NCBI GenBank assembly: GCA_024223125.1
Contig: JAAEOP010000175.1
Coordinates: 1 to 5,689, forward strand
DNA: 5,689 nucleotides
Source of the DNA: Chloroflexota bacterium
Lineage (GTDB): Bacteria > Chloroflexota > Anaerolineae > Promineifilales > Promineifilaceae
Direction of reading: 5' to 3'
In this document: piece after piece, positions 1 to 5,689 of the stretch
Layout of the letters: every line of letters begins with the position of its first letter
How positions within the stretch are numbered: the first letter of the stretch is position 1
Program-made: the position numbers and the translations under genes
Notes under the pieces: generated by a model
Told to the model about the DNA's origin: nothing
The model's database searches: none
Seen by the model: only the letters and a program-made list of their open reading frames with translations

Positions 1-2319
1 ACCGAAGCCCTGATCTCCTACATTCAACTGCTCACCCAGCAGATATTTGTCCAACAACTGACCGGTCAAACCGGTCGCGAAATGACCCCTACCGAAATCG
101 ACCACCTGGTGCAAGACCAACTGCGGCTGCTGATCCACCTGGGCTACCTGGCCGACTTGTGGGCCGGGGGTGGCCCCGACCCAGACATAGGCGAAGGCCA
201 ATGGCTCTTTATCGAACGCTACAGCCTGCGGGTAGCTCAACGGCTGGACAGCCTGATCCTGGAAACCCACAATGTAGGGCTGGTGGTTGACCTGTTGGTG
301 GCCCTGCAACTGCACAACACCGCCCTGGCCGCTCTGGCTGGCGATGCTGACTTTGCCGCTGCCGATGCGGCCACCTGGCGAGACTTTTTAGCCGTACTGG
401 TGGGCGATGACCAACCGCAAGGTTTTGGCTACCACCAGGCCCAGCCCCCTTTCTGGTGGGATGAAGCCCTGGCCATGGGCGACTACAACCCGGCCTGGTT
501 AAGCGAGGTGGAGCCAGAGCCAGCCGCCATTGCCCTGGCCCAGGCCGAAGCCTTAACTCGGGTGAAGGGTTTAGCCACCCCGCTCTGGTTTCCTCAACAA
601 CAAGAGCTCGACCCCACTGCAGAGAACGATGTCGCCCAGATCATCTTCCATACCGCCCCTATGGATTTACCGCCCGGAGTGATGGATATTATCAGCCAGA
701 ACCTACCCGGTGGTCTCCTGGACTTTGTGTGGGGGGTGCTGACCGGTCAAAGTGACAACTGGTGGGCCATTGGAGCCAACATCACCCTGAGCTTTGTGCC
801 CATCTTTGGCATCGTATTTGACTTTATCTCCTTTATGATTGAACCCAGTGGCTGGGGTAAAGCCTTTGCTTTGATCGGCTTGGTGGCCAGCATTATCACC
901 GATGGAGCAGAAGTCTTGACCGCGGTGGGGGCCTTGGTGCCTGTCTCGTTAGCTGCCACCGTGCCGGGGGTGGTGCTGTTAGAGGTGATTGACGGTGGGG
1001 CCGCGGTCTTAAAGGGGGTGAACCACTTTGTCAGTACCAGCACCTGGAATGCACTGAAAAAGATACCCTTCAAGAAAGTACTGACCAAGATTGGGCCAGA
1101 CCTGATCGGCTTTTTGGGACGCAAGGCGACAGAAGTGGTCGGGGCGGGCAGTTGGCCGACCTCAATATCGGGCTTTCTGGATCTGTTAATCAGTGTGAGG
1201 GACAAGGTCTGGACGCCGTTTTCCAATTGGTTTACCAAACGAGGCGTACCCAATGGTTTTGGTGAGGGCGAGTATTTGGCGGGTCGGGTGTTGGCGACCA
1301 GTGATGAGGCGGCCAGTTACAGTGATGAGGCCCTGGACAGTTTGGTTAAGATTGGTGATGACCTGGCTCAAGGTGGGGTTGAACTCAGTGATGAGGCTGC
1401 TCAGGGTCTGGGGAAGTTAGTTAATGATATTGGCGGCGAAAAGGCTCAGCGATTCTTAAAGGCACTACCCTGTTCACCTGGTCTAGCCCAGGTCACCTCT
1501 CGCAGCGCAGGGTTGGCCAGTCCTTTGTTGCAAACCCCTGGCGAGTGTCAAGAACTGGCCCTCAAGTTTTTCAAAGACTTACCCGTCGATGACCCCGCCC
1601 GAACTGGCTTTAGCCAGCTGGTCGATGTTGTACCTGTTGAAGATGCCATAAAAATCTTTCAGAATAAATATGACGATGCCGCTCGGCTCAAAATTTTAGG
1701 AACACTTAGCAATCATTGGGATGAGTTTGCAGAGTTGCCTCGCAAGGTTGACACAGAGAGGGTTTTAGACCTCTTCGCTCAGTTTGAGGCCGAAGATGTG
1801 TTGAAGATGATTAAAAACACCGATGGTGATGAAGGTCTGGACGTTTTCGCCAAGGTTTTGAATAGTGGTAAGTATGATGAGGTTTTACAGCATTTAGCCA
1901 ATGCTCATTTGATTAAAACAAGCCCAGGCCCTGGTCAAGGATTCGAGTTCCATTCCGCTTTTAAGGTCGGCATAAATGATGATACTATTTTACTTAAGCA
2001 AATAGATGAAATTCAAACATCTATGATGAGCAAGTATGGTCGCGGAGATAATTTCGAGGATGTTTCTTGGAATTGTGGCCGATGTCAAAAGTATCATGCT
2101 CGTATCAAAGAGATGTTACCTACTAATGCTCCTCCCTTGGAGTATGGTAATACATCTGGCCCGATTGCTTACGACGTAAAAGTAGATGGGATAGGAGTAG
2201 GTGACTATCATATTGCTTTTGAAGATGCCCAAGGTAATATTTGGGATCCGGCAACTAATACTTGGGGACAGCCAAAAGAGATATATGATACTCGAGTAGA
2301 CGAAATAGTTAAGGAATGA
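1..2319 (+). CDS. Polymorphic toxin, C-terminal part, with papain-like toxin tip (5' partial)
   Basis: The frame is open from the first base and the first ATG (82) has no Shine-Dalgarno, so the gene very probably starts upstream. Residues are numbered from base 1; 772 are visible. Residues 1-240 are helical and rich in Leu, Ala and Trp, with no family I recognise. Residues 256-340 are strongly hydrophobic with Gly/Pro breaks, like the pre-toxin segments that precede toxin tips. Residues 430-640 look all-helical. A linker rich in Gly and Pro follows at 641-648. The last ~90 residues carry WNCGRCQ (Cys692, Cys695), DYHIAFED (His737) and NIWDPATN (Asp749). This Cys, His, Asp order and spacing fits the papain-fold toxin (Tox-PL) families, whose members are cysteine proteases or glutamine deamidases. 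The protein ends 23 residues after Asp749, as expected for a terminal effector domain. GC content falls after about base 1620. The delivery system is not visible. I am fairly sure of 'polymorphic toxin', less of the exact activity. Confidence 0.7.
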   Translation, partial: TEALISYIQLLTQQIFVQQLTGQTGREMTPTEIDHLVQDQLRLLIHLGYLADLWAGGGPDPDIGEGQWLFIERYSLRVAQRLDSLILETHNVGLVVDLLVALQLHNTALAALAGDADFAAADAATWRDFLAVLVGDDQPQGFGYHQAQPPFWWDEALAMGDYNPAWLSEVEPEPAAIALAQAEALTRVKGLATPLWFPQQQELDPTAENDVAQIIFHTAPMDLPPGVMDIISQNLPGGLLDFVWGVLTGQSDNWWAIGANITLSFVPIFGIVFDFISFMIEPSGWGKAFALIGLVASIITDGAEVLTAVGALVPVSLAATVPGVVLLEVIDGGAAVLKGVNHFVSTSTWNALKKIPFKKVLTKIGPDLIGFLGRKATEVVGAGSWPTSISGFLDLLISVRDKVWTPFSNWFTKRGVPNGFGEGEYLAGRVLATSDEAASYSDEALDSLVKIGDDLAQGGVELSDEAAQGLGKLVNDIGGEKAQRFLKALPCSPGLAQVTSRSAGLASPLLQTPGECQELALKFFKDLPVDDPARTGFSQLVDVVPVEDAIKIFQNKYDDAARLKILGTLSNHWDEFAELPRKVDTERVLDLFAQFEAEDVLKMIKNTDGDEGLDVFAKVLNSGKYDEVLQHLANAHLIKTSPGPGQGFEFHSAFKVGINDDTILLKQIDEIQTSMMSKYGRGDNFEDVSWNCGRCQKYHARIKEMLPTNAPPLEYGNTSGPIAYDVKVDGIGVGDYHIAFEDAQGNIWDPATNTWGQPKEIYDTRVDEIVKE
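1299..1397 (+). repeat. Three copies of a 12-base repeat (CAGTGATGAGGC) inside the toxin gene
   Basis: Identical 12-mers lie at 1299-1310, 1320-1331 and 1386-1397. Offsets of 21 and 66 bases keep the reading frame, and each copy encodes Ser-Asp-Glu-Ala (residues 434-437, 441-444 and 463-466). The segment is acidic and probably helical. It sits between the hydrophobic segment and the helical region before the toxin tip. Use of identical codons in all three copies suggests recent local duplication rather than protein-level constraint alone. Confidence 0.6.
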
Positions 2320-2459
2320 GTTTATAATGTTAAGGCCAACTTATGAAATCTTTATACATTGAGCAATATAGAATATTGGGCAAGAAAATTTACAACATAG
2401 ACTTTTGGGTTCTGGTTTTAGAGGCATAGTGACCCTGTCCGGGTTAGGATTAATTTGAT

Positions 2460-3137
2460 ATGATTGCAAAAAAAAATTCCTCTGAGTCGTTGAATATCTT
2501 TGTCTTAGGGATTCGCTCCTTAAAAAACTCCATGTTTTATGAAGCAATGATCTTGATGAGCCAAGATTTAAAAAATGCCAGCTATCAGATAGATATAGAA
2601 CATTGGACTGAATATACACCTCCCATAAAATTTAGTTTTACTGATCGACCGTTAGTTTTTTATAGACAAGAAAATAAATATCAGGTTATTGTTGACCGTA
2701 TTTTGCCAAACAGTAACGGCATTATTGTGAATTTAGGGGGCCGTGTTTTAGATCTTAACTATCTGGCAGATAAGGATGCCAGTGAGGTTTTTCATCCATC
2801 TCACTTAAAGAGGCTTGTTGAGGCTGCTTATCAAACAAAGCTACCCCTTGTATTTGCGGTAGAAGATACTAAAGATTCATTTGAACATGTCACATTTTTT
2901 GTTAATGAGGGCCGGGATGAAGACAAGATTGGAACGTGGACTTTTATAGATAAGCCACCCATCGTTATTTCTTTGGATGATGATATCTGGGAACCGACAT
3001 CACCCACCATCCAGACTATAAGGAACATCCTCAACATTCCGGCTGGGATGTCAGTGATGCCCTATAGCTATCGCTATCCGATTTCCATCCAAAACATATT
3101 GACTCGTTTAGTAGCAGACATTGAGTACAATGAGTGA
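2460..3137 (+). CDS. Degenerate small-GTPase-like protein A, candidate immunity protein
   Basis: The product has 225 residues and no signal peptide or membrane segment, so it is probably cytoplasmic. It shares order and motifs with the next gene. Residues 11-17 (LNIFVLG) resemble the first strand of a Ras-like GTPase. The following GIRSLKNS (17-24) sits where the P-loop GxxxxGK[ST] should be, but lacks the second Gly and the Lys. VFYRQENKY (66-74) matches the position of PGQERF in MglA/COG2229 GTPases. NGIIVNLGG (86-94) replaces the strand ending in Asp. LPLVFAVED (128-136) replaces the NKxD region. Residues 182-222 (including IRNILNIP and SVMPYS) match the C-terminal pattern of that family. 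Nucleotide hydrolysis is therefore unlikely. It carries about 30 residues more than its neighbour, around 137-180. A stop at 2451 fixes ATG 2460 as the first start; a weak AGGA lies 10 bases upstream. It lies 140 bases after the toxin stop. The immunity role is inferred from position. Confidence 0.6.
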   Translation: MIAKKNSSESLNIFVLGIRSLKNSMFYEAMILMSQDLKNASYQIDIEHWTEYTPPIKFSFTDRPLVFYRQENKYQVIVDRILPNSNGIIVNLGGRVLDLNYLADKDASEVFHPSHLKRLVEAAYQTKLPLVFAVEDTKDSFEHVTFFVNEGRDEDKIGTWTFIDKPPIVISLDDDIWEPTSPTIQTIRNILNIPAGMSVMPYSYRYPISIQNILTRLVADIEYNE

Positions 3138-3183
3138 ATACAAAATGGTTTACATAAATAACTTGTTTGAAAAAAATTAAATT

Positions 3184-3771
3184 ATGACAAAAACTGACCC
3201 TTTAACCATTGCTATGATTGGCTTGGTTGACTTGGAAGATGAAACAATTTATCGCTATGACCCCATGCTCTACCATGCTTTTATGCTGATGAGTAGTAGT
3301 TTGGCTAAGGCCACCTATTACACCGATAAATTTGGAATTGATACTACCACACCCTTAACCTTTAATTTTACAGATCAAAGCCTTATTTTTTGCAAACATC
3401 CTACCCAATCAGACATTGTCAAACTTGTTAATGATCATTTGCTTCCGACGAGTGATGGGGTGATCGTGAATTTAGGAGCTATGGGCGTTAAAGGAAACAA
3501 TCCTACACAATCTCTTTTCAGAGAAATTATCCAAAAAGTTTATGAGAGTAGATTGCCGACAGTATTTACTGACAAAAGTGCAGTTATTGTCACCAAGGGA
3601 TGGACACCCAAATTGATAAAAGCCGTTTTAGAACCACCAGCTTCGACCGTCGCATCCATTACAAAAATTTTTCCCAGACGGGCTCCTGTTTTGGGGTATG
3701 ATTATGGTTGGCCCAGCTCTCTCCAAATCATACTAACCACCCTCATTACAGAAATCGAAAAACACGCGTAA
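3184..3771 (+). CDS. Degenerate small-GTPase-like protein B, paralogue of A, candidate immunity protein
   Basis: The product has 195 residues and is probably soluble and cytoplasmic. It aligns with the preceding gene along its length. LTIAMIG (7-13) is strand 1. LYHAFMLMSSSLAKATY (29-45) pairs with FYEAMILMSQDLKNASY in A. LTFNFTDQSLIF (58-69) pairs with IKFSFTDRPLVF, and SDGVIVNLG (90-98) with SNGIIVNLG. The P-loop is absent: the loop after Gly13 is long and acidic (LVDLEDE). HPTQSD (72-77) stands where Ras-like proteins have the switch II motif with its catalytic Gln, and LPTVFTDKS (124-132) stands at the NKxD position. It starts 46 bases after the stop of A, with no recognisable Shine-Dalgarno, so translation may depend on coupling to A. 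It is AT-rich like A. Function is unproven; a second immunity gene or an orphan immunity protein against a related toxin are the main options. Confidence 0.6.
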   Translation: MTKTDPLTIAMIGLVDLEDETIYRYDPMLYHAFMLMSSSLAKATYYTDKFGIDTTTPLTFNFTDQSLIFCKHPTQSDIVKLVNDHLLPTSDGVIVNLGAMGVKGNNPTQSLFREIIQKVYESRLPTVFTDKSAVIVTKGWTPKLIKAVLEPPASTVASITKIFPRRAPVLGYDYGWPSSLQIILTTLITEIEKHA

Positions 3772-3783
3772 TTATTGAGCTAT

Positions 3784-3788
3784 AAGGA
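3784..3788 (+). promoter_or_regulatory. Ribosome binding site (AAGGA) of the pentapeptide-repeat gene
   Basis: AAGGA lies nine bases before the ATG at 3798, within the 26-base gap after gene B. It supports that start codon, and the short gap supports co-transcription with the pseudo-GTPase genes. Neither preceding gene has so clear a site. Confidence 0.6.
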
Positions 3789-3797
3789 ACAAACACA

Positions 3798-4448
3798 ATG
3801 TCATCATCAACTACAACCGATACCATTCCAGCCGGGGTGGCTTATACCCTGATTGGCCTGATCACCCTCCTGGTCGCCATCGCCTGTGCCGGGCTGGTGC
3901 TTTGGCAACAGGGCTGGCTTAACCCCAACGCTAACAGGACAGCAGCCGTTGCCACGCATGTGGCCGATAACACAGCTCACATTGATGATGTCTCTAGTGA
4001 TGCTGTCTCTGCCCCGGAGTTGGCAGATACCTCTGCGGTGGATAATCAGGCCCTGGTTCAGCACTTTAACCAATGTAACCCCAACTGTGCCAGGGTAAAC
4101 CTGGCTGGTCTCAATATGGGGAAAGCTCCTATGCACTTTGAAAATGTAAATTTAAGTAACGCCAATTTACAACATCTTAATGCCCTGGGCCAAAATCTGC
4201 GGGGGGCCAACCTAACTCACGCAGATTTGCGTCAGGCCAATCTATCCCTGGCAGAGCTAAGAAAGGCTAATCTTACTGGAGCCAACCTCAGCAATGCTGC
4301 CCTAACCTATGCGGTGCTGCATGGGGCCAACCTGAGTGAGGCTAACCTGACCGGGGCCGATGTAACCGGCGCATTCTATAACGAACAGACTATCTGGCCC
4401 ACCGGTTTCGATCCGGCTGCGGCCGGGGCCAGCTATTTGGGCCAATAA
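3798..4448 (+). CDS. Membrane-anchored pentapeptide-repeat protein
   Basis: The product has 216 residues. One hydrophobic segment at about 14-36 (VAYTLIGLITLLVAIACAGL and onward) is a transmembrane anchor with no clear cleavage site. Residues 41-90 form a polar, Ala/Asp-rich linker. Residues 91-97 hold two Cys (93, 97). From about 100 to 193 the sequence follows the A(D/N)LXX pentapeptide pattern, for example LRGANLTHADLRQANL and LSEANLTGADVTGA, which predicts a right-handed quadrilateral beta-helix of roughly four to five turns. The ending, with EQTIWPTGFDP (196-206), is a common C-terminus in this family. Which side of the membrane the helix faces cannot be decided. GC content returns to the level of the flanking genes (57% in 4201-4260), so it may be older in the genome than genes A and B. 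Pentapeptide proteins act as protein-binding scaffolds, and some mimic DNA. No specific partner can be named here. The family call is secure; the role is not. Confidence 0.9.
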   Translation: MSSSTTTDTIPAGVAYTLIGLITLLVAIACAGLVLWQQGWLNPNANRTAAVATHVADNTAHIDDVSSDAVSAPELADTSAVDNQALVQHFNQCNPNCARVNLAGLNMGKAPMHFENVNLSNANLQHLNALGQNLRGANLTHADLRQANLSLAELRKANLTGANLSNAALTYAVLHGANLSEANLTGADVTGAFYNEQTIWPTGFDPAAAGASYLGQ

Positions 4449-4658
4449 TATATTTATAAACTATCCAAAGATTGATTGGGTTAGAACGTTCCAGACCAGA
4501 GGAAGATACATAAGATTTATAAAAACTGTGAATTAAGAATAGCAAATTGTGGATGGTTAATGAAATTCACGTCACAATTTACCATTCCACCAACAAAATC
4601 GACCCATTAGGGTCAAAACGTGCTATCCGTAAATTTTACTAACAGACATACCATAAAT

Positions 4659-4686
4659 TTGACATAGCTTTGGCAACAAATAAATG
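4659..4686 (+). promoter_or_regulatory. Possible promoter of the propeller gene
   Basis: A perfect TTGACA (4659-4664) is followed, after 16 bases, by TAAATG (4681-4686), which matches only three of six bases of the TATAAT consensus. If used, it gives a leader of about 120 bases that contains the inverted repeats listed next. The AT-rich background makes chance matches easy, so confidence is low. Confidence 0.3.
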
Positions 4687-4700
4687 AACAATGGATGAAT

Positions 4701-4743
4701 GACGACAGACAAAGACAGTAAATACAAGCAACCGTCAGTCGTC
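4701..4743 (+). repeat. Imperfect inverted repeat in the leader of the propeller gene
   Basis: GACGACAGAC (4701-4710) pairs with GTCAGTCGTC (4734-4743) over nine of ten positions, with one A-A mismatch and a 23-base loop. GACAG (4714-4718) in the loop could instead pair with CTGTC (4744-4748), so two competing folds can be drawn. It may be a leader RNA stem or a protein binding site. It is not followed by a T-run, so it is not a typical terminator. Confidence 0.35.
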
Positions 4744-4789
4744 CTGTCAACTCAAAAACATATCTGTTAACCAGTCCATTACTAACAAG

Positions 4790-4802
4790 GTTATTCAATA
4801 AC
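4790..4802 (+). repeat. 13-base palindrome next to the ribosome binding site (possible operator)
   Basis: GTTATT-C-AATAAC is a perfect palindrome with six-base arms centred on 4796. It directly abuts the GAGG of the ribosome binding site (4803-4806). The sequence AGGTTATT also occurs twice close by, at 4788-4795 and 4804-4811. The arms are AT-rich, so chance is possible. Its position would allow a repressor or RNA fold to affect translation initiation. Confidence 0.3.
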
Positions 4803-4806
4803 GAGG
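4803..4806 (+). promoter_or_regulatory. Ribosome binding site (GAGG) of the propeller gene
   Basis: GAGG lies six bases before the ATG at 4813. Together with the signal peptide that begins at once after that ATG, it fixes the start of the propeller gene. Confidence 0.6.
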
Positions 4807-4812
4807 TTATTT

Positions 4813-5689
4813 ATGCAAAAAAAACGTATCTTGCAACTGATCAGCCTACAACTCATTAGCCTGCTACTTCTAAGCCTGAGCCTGGCCTATCCCGTGCTGG
4901 CCCGGCCGCCGGCCCAGGGGCCCAGCCTGGCATGGATCATCTGGGAGATGGAGCAGCCTCCCCAAAGTCTGCAACTCAATGGCCCCACCCTGTGGGTAGG
5001 CAGCTACAAAGGGGGGCTGTATCAATGGGACATTGAACAGGGCTATCAAAACCACTACACCACCACCCACGGCCTGGCCGGCGATGACATTGTGGGCCTG
5101 GCTCTGGATGGCAGCGGAAATGTTCTGGCAGCGGCCATTGACGGCGGTCTGGTTGTTGGTAACCCGCCCTTTACCGACCTGACCCCGCCGGACGACCAGC
5201 GAGCCTGGGATCTGGCCGTCGACAATGGTGGTAAAATCTGGTTGGCCAGTCTTGGCGGTGGGGTGGGGCGCTACAGCGGCGGCACTTGGATTGTCTACAA
5301 TACTACCAACACCAGCCTGCCAACAAATGACATTTACGCCATTGCTACCGATGGCTCGACCCCCTGGATTGGCACCGTGGGCTACGGTCTGGCCGCCCTG
5401 AATGGCAGCAATTGGGTTACCTACACCTTGCCGGTCAACATCGCTCACCCTATTACGCCAACTATCCTCATCAGCAACAATGCCGTGGTCGATATTGCTA
5501 TTGATGGCAGCAGCAACAAATGGCTGGCCACCGATGGCTCTGGTGTGGTCGTACTCGATAGCCTCAATAGCGGCTGGACGGTTTACGACACGGCTAACTC
5601 TGGCCTACCTGATAACTTTGTCCATACCGTCGCCATTAACGGCGATGAGCGTTGGTTTGGCACGTTGGGTGGGGGTGTAGCCCACCTGG
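4813..5689 (+). CDS. Secreted beta-propeller protein with regulator-propeller repeats (3' partial)
   Basis: The frame runs from ATG 4813 off the right edge; 292 residues are visible. Residues 1-30 form a signal peptide: MQKKR, then a Leu/Ile-rich core, with likely cleavage after PVLA (27-30). The mature part has repeats of roughly 40-50 residues with a Trp/Leu-Gly/Ala-Thr/Ser core and a Gly-rich turn: LWVGSYKGGLYQW (60-72), VLAAAIDGGLVVG (104-116), IWLASLGGGVGRYSG (142-156), PWIGTVGYGLAALNG (184-198), KWLATDGSGVVVLD (236-249) and RWFGTLGGGVAHL (280-292). Linkers such as NTSLPTNDIYAIATDG and NSGLPDNFVHTVAING are typical of 'two-component regulator propeller' (Reg_prop) blades. Six blades are visible and more probably follow. 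Such propellers usually form the sensor part of a histidine kinase or a stand-alone extracellular binding protein. The missing C-terminus prevents a choice. It is GC-rich (70% in 5161-5220). The 364-base gap suggests a separate transcription unit, unrelated to the toxin module. Confidence 0.85.
   Translation, partial: MQKKRILQLISLQLISLLLLSLSLAYPVLARPPAQGPSLAWIIWEMEQPPQSLQLNGPTLWVGSYKGGLYQWDIEQGYQNHYTTTHGLAGDDIVGLALDGSGNVLAAAIDGGLVVGNPPFTDLTPPDDQRAWDLAVDNGGKIWLASLGGGVGRYSGGTWIVYNTTNTSLPTNDIYAIATDGSTPWIGTVGYGLAALNGSNWVTYTLPVNIAHPITPTILISNNAVVDIAIDGSSNKWLATDGSGVVVLDSLNSGWTVYDTANSGLPDNFVHTVAINGDERWFGTLGGGVAHL

Larger units (their letters stand above)
4449..4812 (+). other. AT-rich intergenic region, no gene seen
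   Basis: These 364 bases hold no convincing coding frame on either strand and no tRNA-like fold. No strong terminator with a T-run follows the pentapeptide gene. Small inverted repeats are present: AAATTGTG/CACAATTT at 4544-4551 and 4573-4580 (21-base loop), and GACCC-ATTA-GGGTC at 4601-4614. On the reverse strand the latter is followed by a short T-run (GATTTT). It therefore resembles a weak reverse-strand terminator, although no reverse-strand gene is seen. The right half probably holds the promoter and leader of the propeller gene, listed separately. Confidence 0.6.

Noticed and set aside
61..75. Two ACCGGT palindromes three bases apart as an operator for an ATG start at 82
   Set aside because: The frame is open upstream and coding continues through the site, which reads as the ordinary Thr-Gly-Gln-Thr-Gly codons. 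The ATG at 82 has no ribosome binding site.
747..1253. Reverse-strand open frame inside the toxin gene
   Set aside because: The forward frame is continuous and has clear protein features. The reverse product is low in domain-like structure and is a shadow.
2323..2328. Perfect TATAAT just after the toxin stop, as a promoter for genes A and B
   Set aside because: No acceptable -35 element lies 16-18 bases upstream (ACGAAA at the best spacing). A lone -10 match in AT-rich sequence is weak.
2431..2445. Small hairpin GACCC/GGGTT before gene A as a terminator
   Set aside because: The stem has only four Watson-Crick pairs plus one G-T pair, and it is not followed by a T-run.
2341..2619. Reverse-strand frame covering the gap after the toxin and the start of gene A
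   Set aside because: It overlaps the conserved N-terminus of gene A, and its product has no recognisable motif.
4560..4610. 16-codon frame in the intergenic region
   Set aside because: It is too short, has no ribosome binding site and no recognisable peptide features.
4613..4798. Reverse-strand 61-codon frame in the intergenic region (Cys-rich, hydrophobic)
   Set aside because: No Shine-Dalgarno precedes it, and it overlaps the leader elements. A frame of this length is expected by chance in AT-rich DNA.
4870..5448. Long open frame on the reverse strand across the propeller gene
   Set aside because: It is the antisense shadow of a GC-rich repeat gene. It has no ribosome binding site, and the forward frame has a signal peptide and recognisable blades.

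Overview
The window looks like a bacterial accessory locus. Gene style points to Chloroflexota (Anaerolineae or relatives), or another filamentous or gliding lineage with many MglA/COG2229-type small GTPases and secreted propeller proteins. This placement rests on protein character recalled from memory and not on a database search, so it is tentative. There are no rRNA, tRNA, CRISPR or transposase signals.

Layout, all on the + strand. (1) 1-2319: the 3' part of a large gene already open at the left edge. Its product has a helical N-terminal part, a long hydrophobic segment and a C-terminal tip with a papain-like Cys/His/Asp signature. This is the architecture of a polymorphic (contact-dependent or secreted) toxin. 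(2) 2460-3137 and 3184-3771: two diverged paralogues that read as small Ras/MglA-like GTPase folds with destroyed nucleotide-binding motifs. Their place directly after the toxin tip makes them the best immunity candidates. (3) 3798-4448: a membrane-anchored pentapeptide-repeat protein, 26 bases after the second paralogue and with a good ribosome binding site. (4) 4449-4812: a 364-base AT-rich stretch without a gene, with a possible promoter and inverted repeats. (5) 4813 to the right edge: the 5' part of a secreted beta-propeller protein with 'two-component regulator propeller' style repeats.

Base composition is mosaic. The N-terminal part of the toxin gene, the pentapeptide gene and the propeller gene are GC-rich (hand-counted 60-base blocks of about 57-70% GC). 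The toxin tip and the two pseudo-GTPase genes are AT-rich (blocks of about 28-47%). The change falls inside the toxin gene near position 1620. This suggests that the toxin tip and its two downstream genes form one exchangeable module.

The most interesting idea is that the immunity candidates are dead copies of a small GTPase. If the papain-fold toxin attacks a cellular Ras-like GTPase, as several bacterial toxins do, these proteins could act as decoys of its target. That step is inference, and nothing in the window proves it.
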